A model generated the notes under the pieces. The model was not told where the DNA came from and did no database searches. It worked only from the letters and a program-made list of their open reading frames with translations. From contig NC_134677.1 in the NCBI RefSeq assembly GCF_024713945.1, positions 1,739,001 through 1,803,000 of the forward strand: DNA of 64,000 nucleotides, read 5' to 3'. Numbering within the stretch: position 1 is the stretch's first letter; each line of letters starts with the position of its first letter. Position numbers and translations under genes: made by a program. This stretch comes from Dermatophagoides farinae. Lineage: Eukaryota; Arthropoda; Arachnida; Sarcoptiformes; Pyroglyphidae. This document shows, piece after piece, positions 23,199 through 36,000 of this stretch.

Positions 23199-26100
23199 AT
23201 AAAAACAAAAATTAAACAAACAAACAAAAAAATCAATTGAAATCTAAATTGAATTTTAAATTTGTTGTTGGCATTTTTTGTCATCATCATTATTTTGACA
23301 ACAACAACAACAAAAACAAACTAAATTTTTCACAAATTTCAGAATAAAAAAAAAACAAAAAACATAAACGTGACTGTATTTCGATTACCTAAAGGCATAA
23401 GTTTTTTTTCACAAATGAAAAACAAAGAATAAATTTTTTTCAATTTAAATTCTCGAAAAAAAAATATTTCACAATAATCAAATGAAGATAACAAACAAAC
23501 AAAAATGACAATATGGCTTCATGTTGTTCATCAGTCAACACCACAATAATAATAATAATGAAATCGATGCCCCATGTGTAACAATGAAGTAAACGATTTT
23601 CGGGTCATTGTTGGCCATTTTGAATGACACAATCATTGTAGTGGATCTGCAATCGAATTAAATCGTTGGAAAAAAAATGAAAAAAAAATTGCAATCTCTT
23701 TACCAAGAAAGGAAATTTCATTGATGTAATCGGTATCATCATCATCATCATCATCATCTGGTTGATGTTTTGTGATTGTCAACAATTTGACAGTTTTCGT
23801 TATTAAATTCTTTTTTTTTCCTTCTTTAGCTCGTACACTCAGACACACGAATTTTCAATTTTCATTCAATTTTATAAAAAGTTTTCAATTCTGATTGTTG
23901 TTGTTTTTTTCTCAATCTTTCATCTGGAACATTCACAACAATCGATTGTAACGAATGGTTGAAATTCATTTAGAATTGATGATTATTTGGGATTTTTTGG
24001 GCGCATAACAAAAACAAAAAAAAAACATCCAATACAGAATCTAGAAATGAGAAAGAACAAACTTGAAATATCTATAGGATTCTTTCTGATTCTTTAGCCA
24101 TTAACTCTAGAAAATAGAAAAAAAAGATTCCACTTCACAAATGTGACAGGAAGATGGATTCATGGATTTTTTTGTTGTTGTTGTTTTGTTTTCATTTGAA
24201 GATGATTTTGGTCATTTTCAATTCTTGAAAAATTCAGATGATGATTATATGGCTATCTGCTTGTTGTTGGTCTGGTGATTTATTTATTAGGATATTTTTT
24301 TGGCGCTAGAAAATGAAATTGGCCTGTTTTTTTTTTGCTTTTGCTTTTTCGATTTTGATCAAATCGAAATAATTCCGTAATATAGATCAAAATATATATA
24401 GGAATTTCTTGGAATCAAAATACCTGGATACACCGACTGACCGACCGACTGACCATCCATCACCGATAATCGATGATTGAATTTTAATCGTTTAATATTT
24501 TATTTATACAATTTTTTTTATCCATCATCATCATCATCTTGATTCTGTCTTTACAAATCCAATCAAATTAGCTGTCATTTGCCGCTAAATTTACCAAATT
24601 GAATTGAATTTTCTTTTTTCTCTTTTTTTTCTACCATTTAAAGCATTATTGCCAGCCAGACGAAAAAATTATTTTATTTTAGCGCTGACACACACACACA
24701 CACACAGACGCAGAAAAAAAATTCGATTTGGTCAATTTCTTTAATTTTCGCATGACTAAATCATAGAAAAATCTATAGATTTGGAAAAATTTGTTTTCAC
24801 TTTTTGCTTTCACTTTCACATTTTACACACACACACACACAAGCAGACATTTTGCCTTTTTAAATGTAAAAAATTTCATTTGGATATTTATCAAACATCA
24901 TATGGCCAGAAAAGATAAACTTTTCTTTTCTTTAGTTAACTAATCATGAAAAAAGAAAACGAAGATGATTATGATAAGTTGGTAACTAAATTCTGGCTAA
25001 AAGTTTCTCACTGGGTTTTGTGTGCATGTAAAAGAAAAAAAAAATCCAAACATCATCTAACAGGATGTGTGTGTGTGTGTGTGTGTTTGTAGTTGTGTAG
25101 CGATGATGAAGATGAACACAACAAATGAATCCGAGTCTTTTTTCATCGTAACCAATTTTCGTTTTAAATCTTATATTCCAAGAATGCTGCTTTTCATTTT
25201 TTTTTTTTTTTTTTTGTTCATTTCATGAGAAAGAAAAATCACTGAATCAATGATGATTATCATCGTCAAGTTGAAAGAAAAAAGATAAAAAGGAAAAAAA
25301 TGGGTTAAATGAGCATCATTAAAAGATTTGAATCAAGTAGAAAAAATCCTCATCTCTTTATCTCTCGATACAATAAGATGGTATATAGCAAATAGCAAAT
25401 GAAACATTTTCTGGATATTTAGATTTTAATCATCCAAAAAAACCGTGCCAAAATTTTTCTGGTAAACCTAAAATTATCCAGGTAATTTTTATTGTTTTTT
25501 TTTTGCTGTACGAGATTTGTGAAAAGAAAACCAAAAAATAAAAAAACGTTCAAATAACCAAAACATATATAAATGAAGATGTTTCAAATCAAAGAATTGA
25601 TTTTGAAAATCAATAGATTGTGAATAGTGTCAAGAATTCTGTTATAGAATCAAAGATTTTTATCGTTTTCTATTATTTTATATATCAATCATTGTGTTGT
25701 ATACAAAAGTTGGCAGCCAGATCAACGAAAAAAGAATCAAACAATAACATCAACAATCAACAACGATGACAATGACAACAATCAATAAAGGGACAATGTG
25801 AATGATGACAACAACAACAACAACAACAACAACCAGAAAAAAACAACGATGATGATGATGAAAAAAATAAATAATGTGCTATATATCGTATTCAAACACA
25901 CACACACACACACACACATCCAAGCGATTAGAGTTAATTAAAAGCGACACATTATTTGTTTACTGTTTGTTTGTGTTTGTGGAGAAAAACAAAACATGAA
26001 AGAATGAAGAATGGTAACCTTATTCCATACATACAAACAATGTATATCCCGGGCAAAATATATCGATCGACATTGAGGCCTAAAAATTTAGTCTCAGACA

Positions 26101-29100
26101 ATGTCCACACACACAGCAAGAACAATGTATACGATACCGAAACAGAATCAGGAAAGAATTAACAACAGAAAAAAAGAGGCAATTCTTTTTTTTCAAAAAA
26201 AAAAAAAAAACGAATCTTCATCTGGAAAACATTATTCAGAAATCAATAAATTGAAAAATAAATACAGCAAACAAGTAACAATATGATGATGATGATGATG
26301 ATGATGACAGCCCTAAAATGTTTGCAATATATTAGAAAAATTGGAAAATTCCAATTCATCATCCATATGTTTTGAGTTTGAGAATTGTTTTTTTTCTCAT
26401 TCAATCACATTGATCACTGATCATTGATCAATGATTATTCTGTTTTTTTTCTTGTTTAGATACAGAATCAATGGTTGTTTATCGCCAAAAAAAAAAATTA
26501 TTGCATTTTGTCGTTACGTATCATTTCATTTTCAATATTCTTGTATATATCGATATCAGATCAAACTGCTGCTGGTGCTGCCACTGCTACTACTACTACT
26601 ACTATTGTTGAGTACTAGATATTCAAAATACTTGAAAAATAGATGAACCATATTATTGAACGAAAACAAAAAAAAAACATGAAATAAAATACTCTGGAGA
26701 ATTATCGCTTCATAAAATACAACAAACAAACAAACAAACAAGCAAGCAAAAAAAAAAAAAAGAATGAGCCGAATAAACAAACAACGCTGATATCGAAAAT
26801 AATAATAAAAATAAAAAAAAACACTATCAATCTATCCAGGAATCTGGATGGCTGATGATGAGATGAACAATTTAATATTGGAAATCAGGAAACAAAACAA
26901 AACAAAAAAATAGCTGAATAAAAGTTTAGTTCATCAAAGAAAAAATAAAAAACACACACAATCCAAAAATTGTGTTGATGATCATGGATCACACATACAA
27001 AAACTATACGATGATCATGATCATGATCATTTTCTATTGAAAAATACTGCCAAAAAAAAAACAGATTTCACTGTTGTTTGGTTATTGTTTTCAATCACAT
27101 CAACGATGATGATGATGATCTTTTAGCAATCATCAAATTGATGGCCAAAAAAAATATCAAATTTTTTTTTTTTGAAAATAAAATTCCACATAAAAATTTG
27201 GCCATGTTCAATGTGTTTTTTTGTTGTTGTTGTTGTTGTTGTCGTTATGCGGGGGTGTAATAGATGATGATAAAAACAATTTGGATGATTTCTATTTTAT
27301 ATGGAAAAAAAGATGGATTCAACAGAAAAGATTATTCGTAAAGAAAATTTTTTTGTATATGAAAATTGAAAATTTAAATTCACATTTAATAGTGGTTTAA
27401 AAGTTTCAAAAAAAAAAATTTAGTTTTTTGTTTGGCTTTGAAATAATTTAATTCGTCCAGTGATGGAATTTTCTTTCATGGAATTTCAATTTCATTTTTT
27501 TTTCTCGTCATCATCGTTTATTGGTCAAAAAAGCGGTGAATTGAGAATTAATTTCATTTTTCAAATGAAATAAAAAAAAAATTCTAACTATTGAAAAATT
27601 TGTTTTCATCAAAAAAAAAAATCAAATCAAATCAAATCCACCAAACTCAAAGTGAATATTTTTTTTCAATTTCACAGGAAAAGATTAAAAGTTTTTTTTT
27701 TGTTTCTTTGAATGAATCTGCACAATTTTCAACAGGCCATAATGATAATGATGATGATGATAGCTGTGTGTGTGTGTGTGTGTGTGCATGAGAATGGAAA
27801 ACATGTATGAAAAGTTTTTTCCGTTTTTTTTCAAATATCAATCTACGACAGATTGAATTTTATTAATTGTTGTTATAGTAGTTACTGTTGTTGTTGTTGT
27901 TGTTGAAAAGAATTTTTTCGTTAAAGTTTTTTTATATCAATCACACAATAATCAACAGAATCTCAACAGAATTTTGACTATAACAAATTGGAACGAAAAA
28001 AATAGCTCAAAAGTATCTGTATAAAATCACGAATCAAAAGTGGAGAGAATAGAAAAAAAAACAATAAAAACGGAAACAAGTTTTCGTAGAATTAAAAAAA
28101 AAAACAAGAATTGAATGAACACAACTGATGGAAAAAAAAGGAATTAAGATGATGATTATGATGTTGATGATTTGCCAAATTAGACAAAAAAAAATATTTT
28201 CATATCTTCATTATTGATATCCGAATCCTCAGAATCATTATCATCATCATCTGATCTTATGATGATGATGATGCTCATAATAAAAAATATGTATGTATGA
28301 TGATTGTTAGCAAACTAAATCAAACAACAAAAACAAAAACAACAACAACAACAACTCTCATAAAAAAACATTCCAAACTTATTGGATAGATCGTTTCAAG
28401 ACATAAATACATAAATAGATTGAATGGATGATACACGTTTCAAGATCATCAAGATCGACATCAGATCTTTCGAGAAAACGAGAGAGAGAGAGATCATAAC
28501 CATATAACAGGGTTGCCAATTATCCTGATTAGTTTTTATTCATTAATTTTTTTTCTGGTTGTTTTTGTTGTTGTTGTTGTTTTGTAGATAACATGAACAA
28601 TATATGGATAATTATTAATATAAACATACACACAGACAGACACAAAAAAATGATGTTTTCAATTTGTTATTGACTTAGTGATTTTGAATGAAGAAAAAAA
28701 AAGGGAAAAGAATGAATGAATGAATATTTTTCTCTTGTAATAATCGTCATCGTCATCATCATCATCATAATTATTTTTATTATTGCCATATGTATCGACA
28801 CAATATAATAAATTTTCAGGATATTTGACCAACTACATTGAACAATCTAGCAATAACGATAATCATAATGATTGTTCAATTCAGTCCACTCTCTCTTTCT
28901 CTGTCTGTCTGGGTCTTTATCAACAAATTCATGTTTTTAGCTTGATTGTTTCGATTGTCGCCCATTCATTATTATTATTATTATGTTTCATTGTTCATCA
29001 TAAACACACACACACACACAAACACAAAAAAAGATCATAAGGGACATCAAAATTGATTGTCCATACAAAAAGAAACAACATCAACAACAACAACAAAATA

Positions 29101-29333
29101 AACGATAATAAGAATCAAAGTAAAAAAAAATTGAACAAGTAACACGAATCGTTTTTTCCAAATCATCAAATTGAACAAAGTATCGAAATTTGGTTTTAGT
29201 TTTCTGTTGCTGTTGTTGTTCCGTTTTTAAAACTTTATAAATTTTTTTTTTATAAATGAAACATATGAGAATCCTAATTGCTTGATAATGATGACGATGA
29301 AAGTGATCAATTTGTTATATTGGAGAAAAAAAA

Positions 29334-29368
29334 ACAATGTCCATTCATGTTCTTTACATGGACATTGT
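29334..29368. repeat. Inverted repeat, 11-bp arms, 13-nt loop
   Basis: ACAATGTCCAT (29334-29344) pairs perfectly with ATGGACATTGT (29358-29368). Short palindromes are common in such DNA; no terminator or RNA gene is implied. Confidence 0.7.
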
Positions 29369-32114
29369 CCATTCAATTTTTTTTTTTTTTTGATGATCAA
29401 TGAAATTTTTATCGAATCAAAAACACACACACACTTGTGATTGGTGTCACCATAAATTCTATCGGATGATTAATCTTTCATTCGAACACACACACACACA
29501 CACACAAGTTTACATATCGATACATCGATTATTTCAATCACAATAATGACCATTTCACAATAAACATAGTGGGTGGTATCGATTATTGATTATTATTATT
29601 ATTATTTGAACAAAATGAAAAATATTTGATAAATGATCTTCTGCCATTGATTATGTCATCATAATCATTATCATCAATTGTTATTAGTTTTGAATTTAAA
29701 ATGATGGTCAATCGACATTGATAAATTTTTCACCATGTTTCATTATTGACCATAACAGATTTTGTGGAATTTCATTCATTCATTCATTGACCTGAACATT
29801 AATGATGTTGTGGATGATGGGAAAAAAAATTCAAGTTTTTTTTTAACTTTTAGTTTGACTATCGATTTTTTTTGTTGTTGTTGTTGTTGGCAGTTTCCAT
29901 TTCCATATCACATCAAATAAAAATATTTAATGGTGTTTGTCAAGCAGCGATCTCAGTGAATTTATCAAAGTTTTTTTTTGTTTTGTTTCTCTCCTTCAAT
30001 TCTTTATTTCTATTTTCTTCATTACAACCAAAATGAATGAGTGCAATGAGCGTAATGATGGAAAAAAAGGAATTTCTTTTTTTTTTATCTGATCCAAAAC
30101 CTAAAAAACCGTAATATAGTCTGACATTAATTGTCATAGTCATCGTTGTCGTAGTCATCGTTGTCGATTATTTCTGGTTGCAAATCATTTCAATGGATGT
30201 GACATGTGAATACACACACACACACACACACATCGTGAAAAAACATTCAATGAAATAAAATGAATCCAATAGGCGTGTGTGAATGCATTTTCATTTTTTT
30301 TTTTGTTTTACCCGGTTTTTTTTTGCAACTGAATTGTGAATGGAAACTATTAATTATTGATATTGGTTGGTTGATAATAATCATTATCATCATCATCAAA
30401 GTTAATCAATTCAATTAATCAATCCAATGCCATTGTCATTGTTTTTTTTTTATTTAGTGATCCATATGAAGTAAAACAATACTGAATTGGTAGAAAAAAA
30501 AGTGAAGAACTAGAAATTTGAAATTCAGAAATTCAGAGATGGCAAATGTAACCATCATCATTTTTTTCATTTTCATTGATTTTGATGTTTTTTTTCAGAA
30601 TGGCAGATGATTTTGATTTTTTTTTTTTGAGAAACTCTGCTTTTTCATTGATTTTTTCTTCAATTCTTTTGTCGGATTGTGATCATTTTCAAAGAAAAAG
30701 AATGAGAGAATTCATTCTAACTATTAGTTTAATTAGTGAATGAAACAAAACAACAAAAAACACAATTAGACTCAAATCGTTTCACAAACTGGAAACTGTG
30801 TGAAAAAAAGCGACTAAATCAATTAAAAAATTGTTTCCATTAAACCGGAAAATAATCTCTGTCTGACGAATAATTTGAGTGAATTCCCTCTTTTGCTTTT
30901 GGAATTTTTGAAAATCAGTAGAAAAAAACGTTTTCTATCGACATGCCAAAAGTTTTACAGTTTTTTCCTCAGTCTTGGTCAGTTTGTTTTAAATGGATTT
31001 TCGATTAGGTTGATTTAATTTAAAAAAAATTTTTGATTCTATCAAGCATAATTTCCATTGCATCAATTATCTTTTGAAGACGAAAAAAAAAAAAATAAAA
31101 ATGTTTTTGCGAAACAAATCGATGTGCCATTGATTTGTTCGTTGGAAAAATATTGATCGTATGATTATGATGATGATGATGATGATGATGAATCCAAAAA
31201 TTCTTACAAAATGTTAAATGTTTAGTGGAAAATGATAAAAAAAAATAGTCATTGACTTTTTCAAAAGAATTTCTGTTTTTTTTTCCTATTCAAGTGAAGT
31301 GAATGAATGAATGAATGAATGGAAAAAAAACAAAGAAATTTCAATCTTTTCAAGGTTTGAATTTGCCCTTTATTTCTTTGAATAACGGACAAAAAAATTT
31401 AAAATTCAAATTCACTATTCAGAGCCCATTACGGAAACATTCACCAAACATCATCAACAAATAGAGAATTGCACACTACATTCTAGATTGAAACCATTGA
31501 AAGAAAAAGAGTAGAGAAAAAAAAAACGAATCAAATGAAAAAAAAACTCTGCTTCTGCTTTTAATATGAGAAAAAAAACGCATAAAATCAAAGCAATATA
31601 TTAATATTTCGATGATAATAATAATAATAATAATAATGAAAGCATGATTCACCTTTTGATGTGAAAAAAATACAATAAAAAAAATGTAATTTTTTTTCAC
31701 GTTAGTTGAACTGAAAAAAATATCTGGGTTTGAGCAACAGAAAAGAATTATTTGGTTTTTTTTTCTCCATAAAAAACTTATGAGAAATGTTGTTAACATG
31801 GCCACCACCACTGCCACCATAACGTACCAAAAAAGGAAAAAAACTGCAATAGAAAAGATAAATTTTTGATTTATTATTATTGAATTGAATGGAATAAAAT
31901 GGAATTTTTTTGAAAAAAAAAGTTGAAAACTTGTGGCGATAGGGCGAGAATGAATGAATGAGAAAAAAAAATCTTCAGTCATTGATCCGATGATGAGGTG
32001 ATGTTATTCCGTTTTTTTCAGCAAAAAAAAAAATGGAAAAAAATCGAAAATTTTTTTTCGAAATTCTATTTCAGAATGTTGTTGTAGTTCATTTCTCATT
32101 CTTTGAATTTTTTT

Positions 32115-32654
32115 TTCATTTCACTTTCTATTTTTCTTTTTCTTTTTATATTTAGAACTATATTGTCCACCACCACCACCATCGCTAGCATCGCCACTTC
32201 AAATGCCAATGAAAATCATGCATGAAATCGGTTGATCAACATTCATTCCTGGAACGATTCGTTTTTTTTTCATTCTCTCGTTGTCCATTCAATTTGATTG
32301 TTGCTGACAACAACAACAACAACAACAACAACATTTTATTCAAAATAAAACGAAACGGTCATCAACACACCATCATTGATAGTGATGCAAATCAAATATG
32401 TGTGTGTGTGTATGTGTAAACAACATTTGAGAATCCACTGAATCCTAGTATGTATATATGAATGTTATCAAAAAAAATGCACATACAAAACAGTAAATAC
32501 TACCGGATATTAAAACAAATCCATCGAAAAAACGACAGAGTGAAAATACAAAAATCCAACAAAAGTCATTGAAAATTGACATCAATTGAATTGAACCACT
32601 CAACATTTATATATGTGTGTGTGTGTTATAAATTAATCAGAAAATGGTCATCAT
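32115..32654 (+). promoter_or_regulatory. Possible 3' splice site and 5' untranslated exon of the Sidestep-like gene
   Basis: A long pyrimidine tract followed by TATATTTAG ends at 32155, one of the best acceptor-like sites in the region, about 500 bp upstream of the signal-peptide ATG. If used, 32156-32654 is 5' UTR spliced to an exon further upstream. This leader contains several upstream ATGs, for example in CCAATGAAAATCATGCATG near 32205. Inference from sequence only. Confidence 0.35.
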
Positions 32655-33033
32655 ATGAATAATATATATATTGTAATCATGAATTATCAAATGATTAAAT
32701 TTATATTACTATTACTACTGATGATAATCATAAATATCATCACCACAATCATTGGAATGGAATCACAACAAGAAACAACAACAACGACAACAATGTTAAT
32801 GATGATGAATATGACTATGATTGAAGCATTGAAATCAACAAAAACAATAACAACAACCACGACTATTAAACCAAATATTTTGAAAACAACCACGAGCTTA
32901 CCATCATCATCATCGTCATCGATAACATTGAAAAATTTTTACATTTGGAATCAATTTGATGATGAATCTGATTATTATCATACAGCATCCATATCATCCA
33001 CATCAATTGATTCGGATATTGTGGATAGAAAAA
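32655..33033 (+). CDS. Sidestep-like exon 1: signal peptide and low-complexity start
   Basis: Encodes a hydrophobic leader (MIKFILLLLLMIIINIITTI) and then T- and S-rich sequence. Alternative starts are Met9 (32679) and Met13. The donor GTAAGA at 33034 leaves phase 1. No known domain. Confidence 0.7.
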
Positions 33034-36000
33034 GTAAGAAAATTTTCTCTTTTCATATTTTTTTTTTAGCAAATAATCTACTGGCTATCATCATTATCAT
33101 TAATGTAATGTGAAAAAAACGAAACGAAACGAAAAGAAACGAAAAGAAAATTTTGTCATTAATAGACTTTAGTCAACGAATAATAACACTGAAAGATGTT
33201 TATACAGAGATTCTATTTTTTTTCTCTATCGGACAAAACACTACTATTATTATTATTATCACTTCAGAGACTTTTGAATCACAGACAAAAAAAAATGATA
33301 ATTATTATCAACAGACACAGACGCACAATCAATATATATCTTAAATGCCATTTTTTTTGTATGTGACAAAGTCTGAAAAGAAATTTTGTCCATTTGATCG
33401 ATGTCTGACTGTTGTTTGTAAGCCAAACAAAAAAACGAATTTGGATTCCATACTAACAATTGACAAATGAATGGCCAACCAAACCATTTTTGATATCTAA
33501 TATTCATTCATGTGATAATATCGAATCTAATCAAAATGATTATTGTTGACGTGAATGATGAAGAAATAAGAAAAATCATCGTCATCGAATCATAAACACC
33601 TGGAATTTTTTTCGTTTTTTTTCGTTTCACATTTAGTTGATTCAGTGCAATAATAATATCAATATATTAAATGCCGTCCAACTGTAAATCCAATAACCAG
33701 AAAAATTGGGACAACAATGAAATATGGTCCCCTCCAAAAAAAATGTCACACACACACACACACACACAAATAGTGAATAAGAAAAATGAGATATCATTAT
33801 CATTGGAACCCTATGGGCAATGGATATAAACAAAACAAAAAAACTTAGTCATCATCACCGATGGTTTTCATTGAATTTGCATCCGGCTGTGTGAATATCG
33901 TCATCATCATCATCAGCAGAACTGGCTTATGATTCACGAATGAATCATAAAGTTATCTTGTTACCAAAAGAATAAAAAAAAACATCAGTATCTACAACGG
34001 AAACTGTGCATGATGGACTGTGTATACCGAAATAGTTACCGACAAACAAAATATGATTATTATTTATATACTGCTCTACCTACATCCACATCATCATATC
34101 GTATTATAATTCCTGTTTTTTTTCCCTGATTCCAATGATGAAGAAAAAAAAACTATAAGAATCTTTATCCATAATTCTATTAGACACACACACACATACA
34201 CACATTCATATATATAATACTTGACATTGTGTGCATATAGTCTGTTCAGTTGTAGTAGAAAAAAAAGAGAAAAAAGATGATTTATTTTAATGAATAATGA
34301 TGATGATGATCACGGATTCCGGGCATTTATATAAATATGAAAGAGAAACCAAACAAAAACAAAAAAGTTTTTTTTTAGCTGAAAAAGAGACAAAAAAAAA
34401 GATTTAGAATCCATGATGGCAATGATGATGATGATAATATGATCATCATCATCATCATCATCATGATGTTGTTAAGCTTCATTTCAAGTCTTAAAATGAT
34501 AATATTCAAAATGAACCGGAAAAAAATGTATACACATTTTCAATTCGCCGTTGTCGTTTCTGTGTGTGTGTGTGTGTGTATCATTTTCGGTAACAGAAAA
34601 AAAAATACAAGACACGGTAAAAGTAGTAGCAATATTTTGTAATAAAAGAAGAACTGAATTATCAGATGAAATTGAAAATGAAAATCTACAATTCAAATAA
34701 AAAAAAAAAATAATATATTATTATATTCATTCAAACTTTACCTAATAGATTCTAAGTATATCTTATTTTAAAGTATATTTTAAATCGATATGAAAAACAG
34801 GAAGAGTTCTAGAACAGAATAAAAATGGATTTTCATTTTCCATTTTTTTTTCGGGTGGGGGGGAGAGGAATGTATGTAACGATGTGTAACGACGTTCACG
34901 TTTGTGTTTATGGAACTGAATTTTTTTTTTTTTTTAATTCTCACCATTATCATCATATATCGAACTGGTGGTGATTCGAAACAAAACAGAATCGATTCCA
35001 TTCATAGTGAATAGGAAAAAAAATAATTCAAAAGATTTTCGGCATAAGCATCATGATCATCATCCAAATAAAAAAGCAAACAACAAACAAACGATTCTAT
35101 ACACACACACACATTAAACACATTCATTCATACATTCACGGTTATTCTATAGACACGAGAGAAAGAAAAACTCGCATAATAATAACCGAAAATAAAAATA
35201 AGCTTCGTTTGGATACAAAACAAAACAAAACAATATCCTGATTTATGTTGATCACTAAAATTCTTTCTTTTTATTTCACATTTTCACACTATCTATTTAT
35301 CTATCTATCGAACAGAAAAAAAAATCAAAAAGCTTTGATTTTTCTCCAATAGTCAACGGATTTTTAAAATATTCTATATATATTGGAAGCGAACAAAAAA
35401 AAATTTGGCCAAACATTATCACACATGGTGATGGTAATAATTTGTTTACCACCATTTTCATTGTTCATCGAATAATATCTCCCTTTATTTATTCAGTTTT
35501 TTTTTCTGCATTAAAATTTTTCTTTCATCATCATCATCATCATCGATTATGATGATCAAAAAAAAAAAATGTTTTCAAATAAAAAAATTGAATAATAACT
35601 AAGCTGTAGAGTTTGCACTAGATCAGCTGATTATTTTCAATTTGTTTCTTTTTCATCATCATCATCAAAATTCTGGGTCATGGAATATGATGATAATTCA
35701 AGTAAAAAAAAAAATAGAGAGACGACATCTATATCGAGACTTTGTATCTCTTTTTCCACCATCATCATCATCATCATCATCATTAATCTTTTCATTGTTC
35801 TTGGTCGTATGTATAGGATACATACATTGTTTTTTTTCTGCGTTTAGTTTTTCATGACTTACAACATGGCAAATCAACAACCATAATAAGAACTAAAAAA
35901 AAAATTTATTTTGGATCAAAAATGAAACACTAACTCATGAAATAATGAAATTTTATTTTATTTTTTCTTCATTTTTTAGATTCATTTCAAATGTGGACAA

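Larger units (their letters stand above)
20536..32155. other. Non-coding, microsatellite-rich DNA, second half of the gene desert
   Basis: Again no credible coding region. Landmarks: poly-T of 30 at 21522-21551, poly-A of 27 at 23168-23194, (CA)n near 25895-25918, (ATG)n at 26283-26307, and many (CAT)n, (CAA)n and T-run blocks. It ends at a very strong splice-acceptor-like tract at 32115-32155, so part of it may be the first intron of the Sidestep-like gene. Confidence 0.5.

Noticed and set aside
29334-29368. Hairpin as a possible terminator or small RNA
   Set aside because: Eleven-base arms with a low GC content occur often in such DNA, and there is no neighbouring gene to end.
31476-31982. 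168-codon minus-strand frame
   Set aside because: Long only because the region is T/A rich; phenylalanine-, serine- and isoleucine-rich translation with no motif, and not continuous with any splice model.
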